The position numbers were made by a program, and so were the translations under genes. From Deltaproteobacteria bacterium (GTDB lineage: Bacteria; Desulfobacterota; Desulfuromonadia; Geobacterales; Geobacteraceae): a stretch of DNA of 6,063 nt. The stretch lies in NCBI GenBank assembly GCA_021810985.1, contig JAJZQA010000165.1:1-6063 (forward strand), read 5' to 3'. Under the pieces are notes generated by a model. That model saw only the letters and a program-made list of their open reading frames with translations. It did not search any database and was not told the DNA's origin. Numbering within the stretch: position 1 is the first letter of the stretch; the number at the start of each line of letters is the position of its first letter. Below are positions 1 through 5,968 of this stretch, one piece after another.

Positions 1-284
1 TCAATCTGGGGTATTTGCCGGGCAACAAGTCCGGGCTGGTGACGCGCCCGGAAACGACCCTTTTGGCCCTTGATCAGTCGCTGCGGCTCCTCCTGCCCGG
101 AGGAATGGTTGTGCTGGCGATGTATACCGGCCATCAGGGTGGCGATGAGGAGGCTGCCTGTGTCGAAGCCTGGGCGAGCGGACTTGCTTCCCGGGAATTC
201 AACGTCTGGAAGAGCCGTCAGCTGAATCGCTCGGATTCGGCGCCCTATGTTGTCGTTGTGGGGAAAGTCCCCGCGGGTAAGTGA
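1..284 (+). CDS. YtqB/MnmM-family SAM-dependent methyltransferase, C-terminal part (5' end outside window)
   Basis: The open frame enters from the left edge (codons in phase from base 3) and ends at TGA 282-284, leaving about 93 residues. The first visible residues read NLGYLPGNKSG. This closely resembles the conserved FNLGYLPGGDKS segment of Bacillus YtqB (Pfam rRNA_methylase family), and it is followed by a TRPETT..AL segment, a YTGHQGGDEE motif (compare YHGHPEG.AE) and a C-terminal APYVVVVGK strand. Family members are Rossmann-fold methyltransferases of about 190 residues, so roughly half, including the SAM-binding N-terminus, is missing here. YtqB has been identified as MnmM, which methylates nm5s2U to mnm5s2U at the tRNA wobble position; whether this protein does the same is inference. 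TTG 15 is an internal codon rather than a start, because the family match continues upstream of it. The hpnI gene follows after about 41 nt and may be co-transcribed. Confidence 0.85.
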   Translation, partial: NLGYLPGNKSGLVTRPETTLLALDQSLRLLLPGGMVVLAMYTGHQGGDEEAACVEAWASGLASREFNVWKSRQLNRSDSAPYVVVVGKVPAGK

Positions 285-325
285 TTGCCGCTGCCCGCCG
301 TTGAGAAAGAGTGACAGGTTACGTT

Positions 326-1471
326 ATGTGGTACGATTTTATTCCATTTTTGTGTATAGCCCCGGCCCTCTGCTACGGGTTGATTACCCTGGTTTGCGCC
401 CAAAAATTTTTCTCTCGCAAAGTAAGGGACCCTGGCTACCAGCCACCGGTGACGATCCTCAAGCCGGTTAAAGGTGTGGATGCGGAGAGTTTCGAGAACT
501 TTTCTTCCTTCTGTCTGCAGGAATATCCCCTCTACCAAATTGTCTTTGCCGTTGCTTCGGCGGAAGATCCGGTTATTCCGGTAATCAAGCAGCTCATCGC
601 GGCATACCCTGGAATTGATATCGAGCTGGTTGTTGATGACCGGATTTATGGGCCCAACTATAAGGTCTGTAATCTGATACATGCCTATTCCCAGGCGAAA
701 TACGACCTGTTGATAGTTTGCGACAGTGATATCAGGGTCGGCCCCCGGTACCTGCAGGAGATCGCTGCCCCTTTTTACGACCCGGCCGTGGGACTGGTTA
801 CCTCTCTCTACCGGAGTCCGCGCATTCCGAATGTGCCGACCGCCCTTGAGGCCATGGGTTTTACCACGGAGATGATTCCCAATGTCATGGCGGCTCTCTA
901 CCTGGAGGGACTCAGCTTCGCCCTCGGCGCCTCCATGGCGGTTCGCCGTGAAGCGCTGGAAAAGATCGGCGGTTTTCCCGCGCTGGTTGACTACCTGGCA
1001 GATGATTACCAGCTTGGTAATATGGTCCATCGTGCCGGGTATCGCCTCGAACTTTCCGGGTATTTCGTCGAAAGTGTCATGAAGTGCGAGAGTCTGCGGG
1101 GGATCCTCTCCCGCCAACTTCGCTGGGCGCGCACCATGCGTGCGAGCCGCCCCGCCGGTTATCTGGCTTCCGGAATCACCCAGCCTGTGCCGGCGGCATT
1201 CCTGGCATTTTTTCTGAGCGGATTTTCCCCTTCCGGTTGGCTAGCCTTCTCCCTTCTGGGATTATCGCGACTCTGGTGCGGCTTGCTCTTCAGCCGCATG
1301 TTTGTTCGTGACAACATATTTCCTCGCTATCTTTGGCTCCTGCCGCTGCGCGACATCCTGGCCTTTTTTACCTGGGCTCTTTCCTTTCTTGGGAACCGTG
1401 TTGTTTGGCGTTCCCATGTCTTTCGTGTTCTTCCCGGCGGTAAGATCCGCGACTTGGGAAAAAAATCATAG
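326..1471 (+). CDS. hpnI: HpnI, hopanoid-associated glycosyltransferase (GT21, ceramide glucosyltransferase-like)
   Basis: This encodes an inner-membrane glycosyltransferase of 381 residues from ATG 326. HpnI is known (Burkholderia work) to transfer N-acetylglucosamine to bacteriohopanetetrol; HpnK then deacetylates the product and HpnJ makes the cyclitol ether. The sequence shows an N-terminal membrane segment (about residues 4-25), a VTILKPVKG opening of the GT-A domain, a DSD metal/nucleotide-sugar motif (133-135), a DDY acidic motif (226-228) and an RQLRW motif (263-267, the Q/RxxRW signature). Two or three hydrophobic C-terminal segments lie at about 287-360. This is the ceramide glucosyltransferase (GT21) plan. 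Start choice: GTG 311 is in frame but the purine run GAGAAAGA abuts it with no spacer, whereas ATG 326 has AGG (316-318) 7 nt upstream and begins just before the membrane segment. The methyltransferase gene ends about 41 nt upstream. No hpnJ or hpnK is visible in the window. The family is confident; the exact sugar and acceptor are inferred. Confidence 0.88.
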   Translation: MWYDFIPFLCIAPALCYGLITLVCAQKFFSRKVRDPGYQPPVTILKPVKGVDAESFENFSSFCLQEYPLYQIVFAVASAEDPVIPVIKQLIAAYPGIDIELVVDDRIYGPNYKVCNLIHAYSQAKYDLLIVCDSDIRVGPRYLQEIAAPFYDPAVGLVTSLYRSPRIPNVPTALEAMGFTTEMIPNVMAALYLEGLSFALGASMAVRREALEKIGGFPALVDYLADDYQLGNMVHRAGYRLELSGYFVESVMKCESLRGILSRQLRWARTMRASRPAGYLASGITQPVPAAFLAFFLSGFSPSGWLAFSLLGLSRLWCGLLFSRMFVRDNIFPRYLWLLPLRDILAFFTWALSFLGNRVVWRSHVFRVLPGGKIRDLGKKS

Positions 1472-1518
1472 CGTACCCGAATACCTGCTTCTGTTTGAGG
1501 AATGCCTCTCCCGCTGAC

Positions 1519-1566
1519 GTGCCGGAGGAGACGTGTAGCTGAGGAAATTTCTCGCCTTCCCGGCAC
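1519..1566 (+). other. Inverted repeat in the hpnI-mlaE gap, possible weak terminator or RNA hairpin
   Basis: GTGCCGG (1519-1525) and CCGGCAC (1560-1566) are perfect 7-bp complements separated by 34 nt. A smaller palindrome, GAAATTTC, lies inside the loop. No T-run follows, so this is not a standard intrinsic terminator. It lies between the hpnI stop and the proposed mlaE promoter, where a transcription end would be expected. The long loop makes the folding uncertain. Confidence 0.25.
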
Positions 1567-1602
1567 CTTCCCTTGAATATTAATATACTTGAATCTGTTG
1601 GC

Positions 1603-1630
1603 TTTACTTTTGGCAAAGCTCCCCTATACT
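1603..1630 (+). promoter_or_regulatory. Candidate sigma70 promoter of the mla operon
   Basis: The -10 candidate TATACT (1625-1630) matches TATAAT at 5 of 6 positions. TTTACT (1603-1608) matches TTGACA at 4 of 6 positions, with a 16-bp spacer. Transcription would begin near 1637, giving a leader of about 26 nt before ATG 1663. The position fits: the 190-nt gap after hpnI is the largest break before the five close-set genes downstream. It was judged by eye, with no promoter model run. Confidence 0.45.
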
Positions 1631-1652
1631 TTTCAATCATGATCATTCCTGC

Positions 1653-1657
1653 AGGGG
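1653..1657 (+). promoter_or_regulatory. Ribosome binding site deciding the mlaE start
   Basis: AGGGG at 1653-1657 sits 5 nt upstream of ATG 1663. The alternative in-frame starts TTG 1573 and ATG 1639 have no purine-rich site at a suitable distance. This supports 1663 as the translation start of the permease gene. Confidence 0.6.
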
Positions 1658-1662
1658 TGCCT

Positions 1663-2433
1663 ATGCTGACTGCTGTGCAACATCTCGGTGAATATGTTCT
1701 ATCCCTTTTGCGGGAAATGGGCCGCATGTTGCTGTTTATTCTCTCTGCCCTGTATATGATTGTCCGCTTCCCCGGCAAACCGGTCCACATTCTGAAGCAA
1801 ATCAACTTTATCGGCGCCAGATCCATTTTTGTTATTTTTCTTACCGCGGCTTTTACCGGCATGGTCCTTGGGCTTCAGGGCTACTACACCCTGACGAAAT
1901 TCGGGTCTGAAGGCATGCTCGGCTCGGTTGTCGCGCTCTCTTTGATCCGAGAACTGGGTCCCGTGTTGACGGCACTCATGGTTACCGGCCGGGCCGGAAG
2001 CGCCATTACCGCTGAAATCGGTATTATGCGCATTACCGAACAGATCGATGCCTTGGAGACCATGGCCTTGGAACCGTTCAAGTATCTTGTCTCGCCGAAG
2101 ATTCTTGGAGCGCTGATTGCCGTTCCGCTCCTCTGTGCCATTTTTGATGTAGTTGGTATCGCTGGCGGGTATCTGGTCGGGGTGAAGCTCATGGGTGTCA
2201 ACCCTGGCGCCTATTTCCACGAGATGGAGAAGAGCGTCGTGTGGAAGGACGTCTATTCGGGCATGATGAAGTCCCTGTCCTTCGGCCTTATCATTTCCTG
2301 GGTCTGCTGCTATAAAGGGTACTATACGACGCGCGGCGCCGAGGGAGTCTCCCGCTCGACAACGGCGGCGGTGGTTATGTCGTCGGTCCTGATTCTGGTC
2401 TGGGATTATTTCCTTACCTCGATTCTTCTCTAA
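1663..2433 (+). CDS. mlaE: MlaE-family ABC transporter permease (lipid transport)
   Basis: This is the inner-membrane permease of an MCE-type ABC transporter, expected to act as a dimer with MlaF and the MlaD hexamer to move phospholipid between the inner membrane and the periplasm. From ATG 1663 it is 256 residues, close to the roughly 260 of E. coli MlaE. An N-terminal amphipathic/hydrophobic region (about 10-35) is followed by the permease domain with several membrane segments. The family hallmark is clear: RELGP at 96-100, then TGRAGSA.TAEIG through residue 120 and TEQIDALE at 125-132. Start: the frame stays open upstream to TTG 1573, but those 30 codons overlap the proposed promoter and lack a ribosome site, whereas AGGGG lies 5 nt before ATG 1663. 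The mlaF gene follows after 34 nt. Here the permease gene leads the operon; in E. coli the ATPase gene mlaF comes first. The direction of transport cannot be read from sequence. Confidence 0.93.
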   Translation: MLTAVQHLGEYVLSLLREMGRMLLFILSALYMIVRFPGKPVHILKQINFIGARSIFVIFLTAAFTGMVLGLQGYYTLTKFGSEGMLGSVVALSLIRELGPVLTALMVTGRAGSAITAEIGIMRITEQIDALETMALEPFKYLVSPKILGALIAVPLLCAIFDVVGIAGGYLVGVKLMGVNPGAYFHEMEKSVVWKDVYSGMMKSLSFGLIISWVCCYKGYYTTRGAEGVSRSTTAAVVMSSVLILVWDYFLTSILL

Positions 2434-2467
2434 GGGTCTTTGATCCTGAAATCTTTCTGGAGCATGA

Positions 2468-3214
2468 ATGATAACGTTGAAACAGGTCAGCAAAAACTTC
2501 AATAGTCAAGTGGTACTGGACAATCTTGACCTTCATGTTCCGAACGGCAAGATTACCGCGATTATCGGGCCGAGCGGCGGGGGAAAGAGCGTTTTACTGA
2601 AACATATGATCGGTCTCCTGAAGCCGGATAGCGGCGAGGTGCTGGTGGATGGCGAGAATATCGTGCCAATGGGCAGGGCAGACATGAACAGGGTGCGCGA
2701 AAGATTCGGCGTGCTCTTTCAGAATGCCGCCCTGTTTGACTCCATGACGGTCTTCGAAAATGTTGCCTTTCCTCTGGAAGAAAAAACCCGGCTTTCTCGC
2801 GATGAGATTGGTGACCGGGTGCATCTGGCCTTGAAGCACGTTGGCCTGAGTGGTGTAGACGACAAGTATCCCGACCAGATTTCCGGAGGGATGAAGAAGC
2901 GGGTCGGGTTGGCCAGGGCGCTGCTTTTGAACCCGGCCATCATCCTTTTCGATGAACCGACCACCGGGCTCGATCCGATCATCTGCAATGCCATGCACCG
3001 GTTGATCCTCGATACCCACGCCCAATTCGGTTTTACGGCGGTAATTGTCACGCACGAAGTTCCGGCAATCTTCGAAGTATGTGATTACGTAGCGATGCTC
3101 TACCGGGGAAAGATACTTTTTCACGGTACGCCCGAAGAAATCCGGGCTGCCGAGGACCCGGCGGTACGTCAGTTCATTCAGGGAGAGTTGGAAGGGCCCC
3201 TGCAGTTTCTGTGA
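2468..3214 (+). CDS. mlaF: MlaF-family ABC transporter ATP-binding protein
   Basis: This is the cytoplasmic ATPase that powers the MlaE permease. It is 248 residues long, a single complete nucleotide-binding domain. Visible motifs in order: Walker A GPSGGGKS (34-41), Q-loop Gln85 in LFQNAALFDS, signature SGGMKKR (139-145), Walker B IILFDE with catalytic Glu163 (158-163), D-loop Asp169 in TTGLDP, and switch His196. The SGGMKKRVGLARA signature and the AALFDS.TV.ENVAFPL stretch after the Q-loop are typical of the MlaF/Ttg2A/Mkl group rather than of general importers. The start is ATG 2468, with GGAG (2459-2462) 5 nt upstream; ATG 2464 is out of frame. All residues needed for ATP binding and hydrolysis are present, so the protein should be active. 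It lies 34 nt after mlaE and 40 nt before mlaD. Confidence 0.95.
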   Translation: MITLKQVSKNFNSQVVLDNLDLHVPNGKITAIIGPSGGGKSVLLKHMIGLLKPDSGEVLVDGENIVPMGRADMNRVRERFGVLFQNAALFDSMTVFENVAFPLEEKTRLSRDEIGDRVHLALKHVGLSGVDDKYPDQISGGMKKRVGLARALLLNPAIILFDEPTTGLDPIICNAMHRLILDTHAQFGFTAVIVTHEVPAIFEVCDYVAMLYRGKILFHGTPEEIRAAEDPAVRQFIQGELEGPLQFL

Positions 3215-3254
3215 AACCGGGTTTTGTGGAAATATTTACGGATACGGGTGAATC

Positions 3255-3707
3255 ATGAAAAAGGCGACTTTGGAAATTTCTGTCGGAATATTCGTGTTGG
3301 TGGGGATTATATGTCTGGGCTATCTTTCCATGAAGCTGGGGAAGATGGAGCTGTTCGGGGGTGACTCCTATGGCGTGACCGCAAACTTCGACTCAGTCTC
3401 GGGTCTCAGGCAGGGCGCTTCCGTGGAGATCGCGGGAGTTGAGGTGGGGCGGGTGGACCGGATTGCCCTTGATCCGAAGGACGGATACTCGGCGAGGGTC
3501 ATTCTCCGCATCAACTCCGGAATTGAATTGCAGGACGACGTGATTGCCTCGGTTCGCACCCGGGGAATCATCGGTGATAAATTTGTCCAGCTGAAACCGG
3601 GAGGTTCCGACAGATTGTTGAGCAACGGAGGGCGGATCCGGGACACCGAATCTTCCATCGATTTCGAGGGTCTGATCAGCAAATATATCCACGGTTCCGT
3701 GGACTGA
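3255..3707 (+). CDS. mlaD: MlaD-family MCE-domain lipid-binding protein, short form
   Basis: This is an inner-membrane-anchored MCE protein. MlaD proteins form a hexameric ring on the MlaE permease with a central hydrophobic pore for lipid. There is one N-terminal membrane helix (about residues 8-25) with a Lys-rich N-terminus, then one MCE domain (about 38-117) containing FDSVSGLRQGASVEIAGVEV, GRV..I.LDP and the RTRGIIGDKFVQL segment, which matches the IRTSGLLGEQYLAL pore-loop region of E. coli MlaD. The length is 150 residues against 183 in E. coli. The frame ends at SKYIHGSVD, which aligns with E. coli QFLYGSKG, so only the flexible C-terminal tail is absent and the MCE core looks intact. 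ATG 3255 has GGGTGA just upstream. The TolC-family gene begins 15 nt after the stop, which points to co-transcription and perhaps translational coupling. Confidence 0.93.
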   Translation: MKKATLEISVGIFVLVGIICLGYLSMKLGKMELFGGDSYGVTANFDSVSGLRQGASVEIAGVEVGRVDRIALDPKDGYSARVILRINSGIELQDDVIASVRTRGIIGDKFVQLKPGGSDRLLSNGGRIRDTESSIDFEGLISKYIHGSVD

Positions 3708-3722
3708 CAGGGGGGAAATCAT

Positions 3723-5093
3723 ATGAGATACTGTTTTCGAACCATGGCCAGCCAACTGACGTTGCTTCTGCTTCTTGCCTCGCCGTTATGTGCCGCTGAG
3801 GCTCCGCGGGGCACGCTCGTGCTTGGCCTCGACGACTGCATCCGCAGGGCGCTGACTTCCTCTCCCGAACTGGGTGAATCCCGTGCCGACATCGAACTGG
3901 CTGAGGCGAAGCTGAATGAGGCCAAGGCGCACCGCTATCCGCAGATCGAGTTTCTCGGGCTCTTGGGACCGATTTCCAAGGCCCGCGGGAACCAGGTCAC
4001 CTCTTCGGACCGCATCGATCATCTTCATGGCGTCACAATCTTTGCCCGGGGTGATGCAACGCTCGTCCAACCGCTCTATACCTTCGGCAAGATCAGCGAA
4101 CGGATGAGCGCTGCTACCCATGGCATTGAAGTGGACCGGGCGAAAAAAGCGCAGAAAGCAAACGAGATTACCCTCAAAGTCAAGGAGTACTACTATGGCC
4201 TCCTGCTGGCACGGGAACTCAAGGCGCTTGTTACTGAGGTGGGGGAATTGCTGGGTAAAGCACGGGAAAAGGCGCGGACGCTTCTCGATAAAGGCTCGGA
4301 CAATGTCGATGCACTCGATATTTACAAGCTGGATGCCTTTTCCGGCACGGTTCGCAAATATACCGAAGAAGCCCAAAAGGGGGAATCTCTCGCTCTTGAG
4401 GCCCTTCGCGCCCAGATGGGACTGCCGGCTGATGCGGTTTTCGATATCGCCACGCCACGTCTTACCCCTGATGAAAATATGACGGGGGCGGATCTTTCCT
4501 CCTATCTTGAAGCGGCAAAGCTCAAGCGGCCCGAATACAAACAACTGAAAGAGGGTCTGCAGGCCCGCGCAGCTCTGGTGAAGGCGGCCAAGGCAGATTA
4601 TTACCCCGATCTGTTCCTCGGTGGGTATCTCTCCGGCGCCTATTCCCCTGGCCGTGACCGGGTAACCAATCCCTGGGTACCGGACGAATTCAATCATCTC
4701 TGGGCCGGAATTGCCTTGGGGCTCAAGTGGAAAATCGATTTCGGCATTACTTCGGCCAAGGTTGCCCAGGAACAGGCCCAGTACAATCGCCTGATCAGCA
4801 CCAATGACTACGCAAATGCGAATATCCCCCTCCAGATTCGCAAGGCTTATCTGGAGCGCCAGGAGGCGGAAAAGAGTATTGCCGCAAACCGGGATGCCTA
4901 CAGCAACGCCAAGAAGTGGGCCGTTGCCGCAAGCGCGAATTTTGATATCGGCATTGGCCCGGCAAAAGAGATCTTCGACTCTTTGCAGAGTTATGCCACG
5001 ATGCGATCAGATTATTTCCGCTCTATCTACAATTATAAAATGTCCTTGGCAAACCTGGACTACGCGGTGGGGGAAGCCCCGCTGGTAAAGTAA
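3723..5093 (+). CDS. TolC-family outer membrane channel protein (OEP family)
   Basis: This is an outer-membrane efflux-type protein of 456 residues, a usual TolC/OprM length. Such proteins form trimers with a beta-barrel in the outer membrane and a long alpha-helical periplasmic tunnel. A signal peptide is visible: basic Arg2/Arg6, a Leu-rich core (12-18) and cleavage likely after Ala25 or Ala27. Two OEP repeats follow. The first begins with LGLDDCIRRALTSSPEL and continues into a long Glu/Ala-rich helix; the second has PEYKQLKEGLQARAALVKAA and a YYPDLFLGGYLSG strand region. Long coiled-coil stretches lie between them and at the C-terminus. The start ATG 3723 has a strong GGGGGGAA site; ATG 3744 would lose the basic n-region. 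There is no adjacent membrane-fusion protein or RND pump gene, the usual TolC partners. The gene instead sits between mlaD (15 nt) and mlaC (23 nt), so a role in lipid export or import with the Mla machine is inferred, not shown. Confidence 0.9.
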   Translation: MRYCFRTMASQLTLLLLLASPLCAAEAPRGTLVLGLDDCIRRALTSSPELGESRADIELAEAKLNEAKAHRYPQIEFLGLLGPISKARGNQVTSSDRIDHLHGVTIFARGDATLVQPLYTFGKISERMSAATHGIEVDRAKKAQKANEITLKVKEYYYGLLLARELKALVTEVGELLGKAREKARTLLDKGSDNVDALDIYKLDAFSGTVRKYTEEAQKGESLALEALRAQMGLPADAVFDIATPRLTPDENMTGADLSSYLEAAKLKRPEYKQLKEGLQARAALVKAAKADYYPDLFLGGYLSGAYSPGRDRVTNPWVPDEFNHLWAGIALGLKWKIDFGITSAKVAQEQAQYNRLISTNDYANANIPLQIRKAYLERQEAEKSIAANRDAYSNAKKWAVAASANFDIGIGPAKEIFDSLQSYATMRSDYFRSIYNYKMSLANLDYAVGEAPLVK

Positions 5094-5116
5094 TACAGCA
5101 AGGGAGATACCAGACT

Positions 5117-5722
5117 ATGAAACACAATCTTTCTATCGGGATGATGGTGATTTTTGCGGTCGTTTTCGCCGCTGCTTCCGCCTGGGCCTCGGTTACCGGT
5201 GACGTGAAGCAAACTGTTGACCAGGTTGTATCGATTGTTTCTGACGCCAACCTAAAGAAACCCCAGAATGAAGCGAAGAGGCGAGCTGTGCTGAAAAGTA
5301 CGATCGGCCGGATTTTCGACTATGGGGAAATGGCGAAGCGTTCGCTGGGTGTGCACTGGAAAAAGAGAAGCAGTGCGGAGCAGAAGGAATTTGTCGGGCT
5401 CTTTGCCACACTTCTGGAAAACTCCTATGCCAATAAGATTGAATCGTATCAGGATGAAAAAATCCTCTACGACAAGGAAATCGTGGATGGCGACTATGCC
5501 GAGGTCAAGTCCAGGGTCGTCACCGCCAAACGGGATGAATACACCCTTGATTATCGGCTCCTGAAGGATGGTGGACGCTGGATGGTTTACGATGTGGTTA
5601 TTGAAGGGGTTAGCCTGGTTTCCAACTATCGAAACCAATTCAATAAGATCATTCTTAATCAAGGCTATGCTGAACTGGTTAAGAAGCTCAAGACAAAAAA
5701 AGAGGAGATTGCCGCTCCATAA
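5117..5722 (+). CDS. mlaC: MlaC/Ttg2D-family periplasmic phospholipid-binding protein
   Basis: This is a soluble periplasmic carrier that in E. coli shuttles a phospholipid between the outer-membrane MlaA complex and inner-membrane MlaD. It is 201 residues long with a signal peptide: Lys2, a hydrophobic core at about 7-22 and cleavage likely after AWA near residue 25. The mature part carries family landmarks: an F-DYGEMAKRSLG segment, a helix SSAEQKEFVGLFATLLENSY, a beta-rich middle (DYAEVKSRVV and YTLDYRLL), then GGRWMVYDVVIEGVSLVSNY, equivalent to E. coli GNWQAYDMIAEGVSM. The C-terminal helix ends in a Lys/Glu-rich tail. ATG 5117 has AGGGAGA (5101-5107) 9 nt upstream. It is the last gene of the cluster, 23 nt after the TolC-family gene, and a strong terminator begins 39 nt after its stop. 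No mlaB (STAS protein) gene follows, unlike in E. coli. Confidence 0.92.
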   Translation: MKHNLSIGMMVIFAVVFAAASAWASVTGDVKQTVDQVVSIVSDANLKKPQNEAKRRAVLKSTIGRIFDYGEMAKRSLGVHWKKRSSAEQKEFVGLFATLLENSYANKIESYQDEKILYDKEIVDGDYAEVKSRVVTAKRDEYTLDYRLLKDGGRWMVYDVVIEGVSLVSNYRNQFNKIILNQGYAELVKKLKTKKEEIAAP

Positions 5723-5749
5723 AAGCTTGGAATGTTCTGACATGACGAT

Positions 5750-5767
5750 CCGTCCCGGAACGGGCGG
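5750..5767 (+). other. Hairpin overlapping the 5' arm of the terminator (possible anti-terminator)
   Basis: CCG-T-CCCG (5750-5757) can pair with CGGG-CGG (5761-5767) around a GAA loop, with T5753 bulged. It uses the same bases (5762-5767) that form the outer stem of the terminator, so both cannot form at once. It may be chance in a GC-rich stretch or an alternate fold that weakens termination. Confidence 0.35.
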
Positions 5768-5797
5768 CATAGCCGGTAAACGGTTATCCGCCCTTTT
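5762..5797 (+). terminator. Strong rho-independent terminator of the mla operon
   Basis: GGGCGG (5762-5767) pairs with CCGCCC (5788-5793). Directly inside it, ATAGCCG (5769-5775) pairs with CGGTTAT (5781-5787) with one G-T wobble and a single bulged C5768. The loop is GTAAA. TTTT (5794-5797) follows at once. A stem of 13 pairs with a T-run, 39 nt after the mlaC stop, is a textbook intrinsic terminator. It should separate the operon from the lipoprotein gene downstream. Confidence 0.8.
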
Positions 5798-5858
5798 CCA
5801 TTTATCTTCTCGGCTGCGCTTATTGAGATGAGGCGGGCGCTGGAAGATTCTCTGCCAT

Positions 5859-5876
5859 GGCCCTTTTTTTCGGGCC
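5859..5876 (+). other. Hairpin with T-rich loop between mlaC and the lipoprotein gene
   Basis: GGCCC (5859-5863) and GGGCC (5872-5876) enclose an 8-nt loop of seven T and one C. The tail TTTC is short, so termination on the + strand would be weak at best. On the - strand no T-run follows. The GGGCC element recurs at 5902-5906. Its function is not known. Confidence 0.3.
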
Positions 5877-5891
5877 TTTCAATCGAGAATC

Positions 5892-5900
5892 TGCTACTAT
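5892..5900 (+). promoter_or_regulatory. Candidate extended -10 promoter for the lipoprotein gene
   Basis: TGC-TACTAT at 5892-5900 has the TGn extension directly before a -10 hexamer that matches TATAAT at 4 of 6 positions. No good -35 element lies at 16-18 bp, which an extended -10 can tolerate. Transcription would begin near 5907, giving a leader of about 60 nt. A promoter is expected here because a strong terminator lies upstream. Confidence 0.35.
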
Positions 5901-5968
5901 CGGGCCGCACAGCTAACCATGTGACGCAGTACCTCTTTCCGAGGTTTATCCTGTCTTTCGGAGGATCA

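Noticed and set aside
311..328. GTG 311 as the hpnI start
   Set aside because: The purine run ends right at the GTG, leaving no spacer, while ATG 326 has AGG at 7 nt and begins next to the membrane helix. The five-residue difference does not affect function.
245..1117. Long open frame of 290 codons on the - strand opposite hpnI
   Set aside because: It is antisense to a gene with clear GT21 motifs, shows no recognisable domain, and its composition looks like a frame shadow.
1577..1586. Palindrome ATATTAATAT
   Set aside because: It is a short AT-only palindrome, common by chance, with no partner site; it lies upstream of the proposed promoter but is not enough to call an operator.
1699..2502. 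Open frame of 267 codons on the - strand opposite mlaE
   Set aside because: The + strand carries the conserved MlaE motifs; the antisense product is rich in charged residues without domain features.
3783..3797. Possible lipobox around Cys23 in the TolC-family protein, as in OprM-type lipoproteins
   Set aside because: The residues before Cys are Ser-Pro-Leu; Leu at -1 and Pro at -2 do not fit a lipobox, whereas a signal peptidase I site follows at Ala25 or Ala27.
3786..4697. Open frame of 303 codons on the - strand inside the TolC-family gene
   Set aside because: It lies fully within a well-supported coding region and its translation has no family resemblance, signal or ribosome site that I can see.
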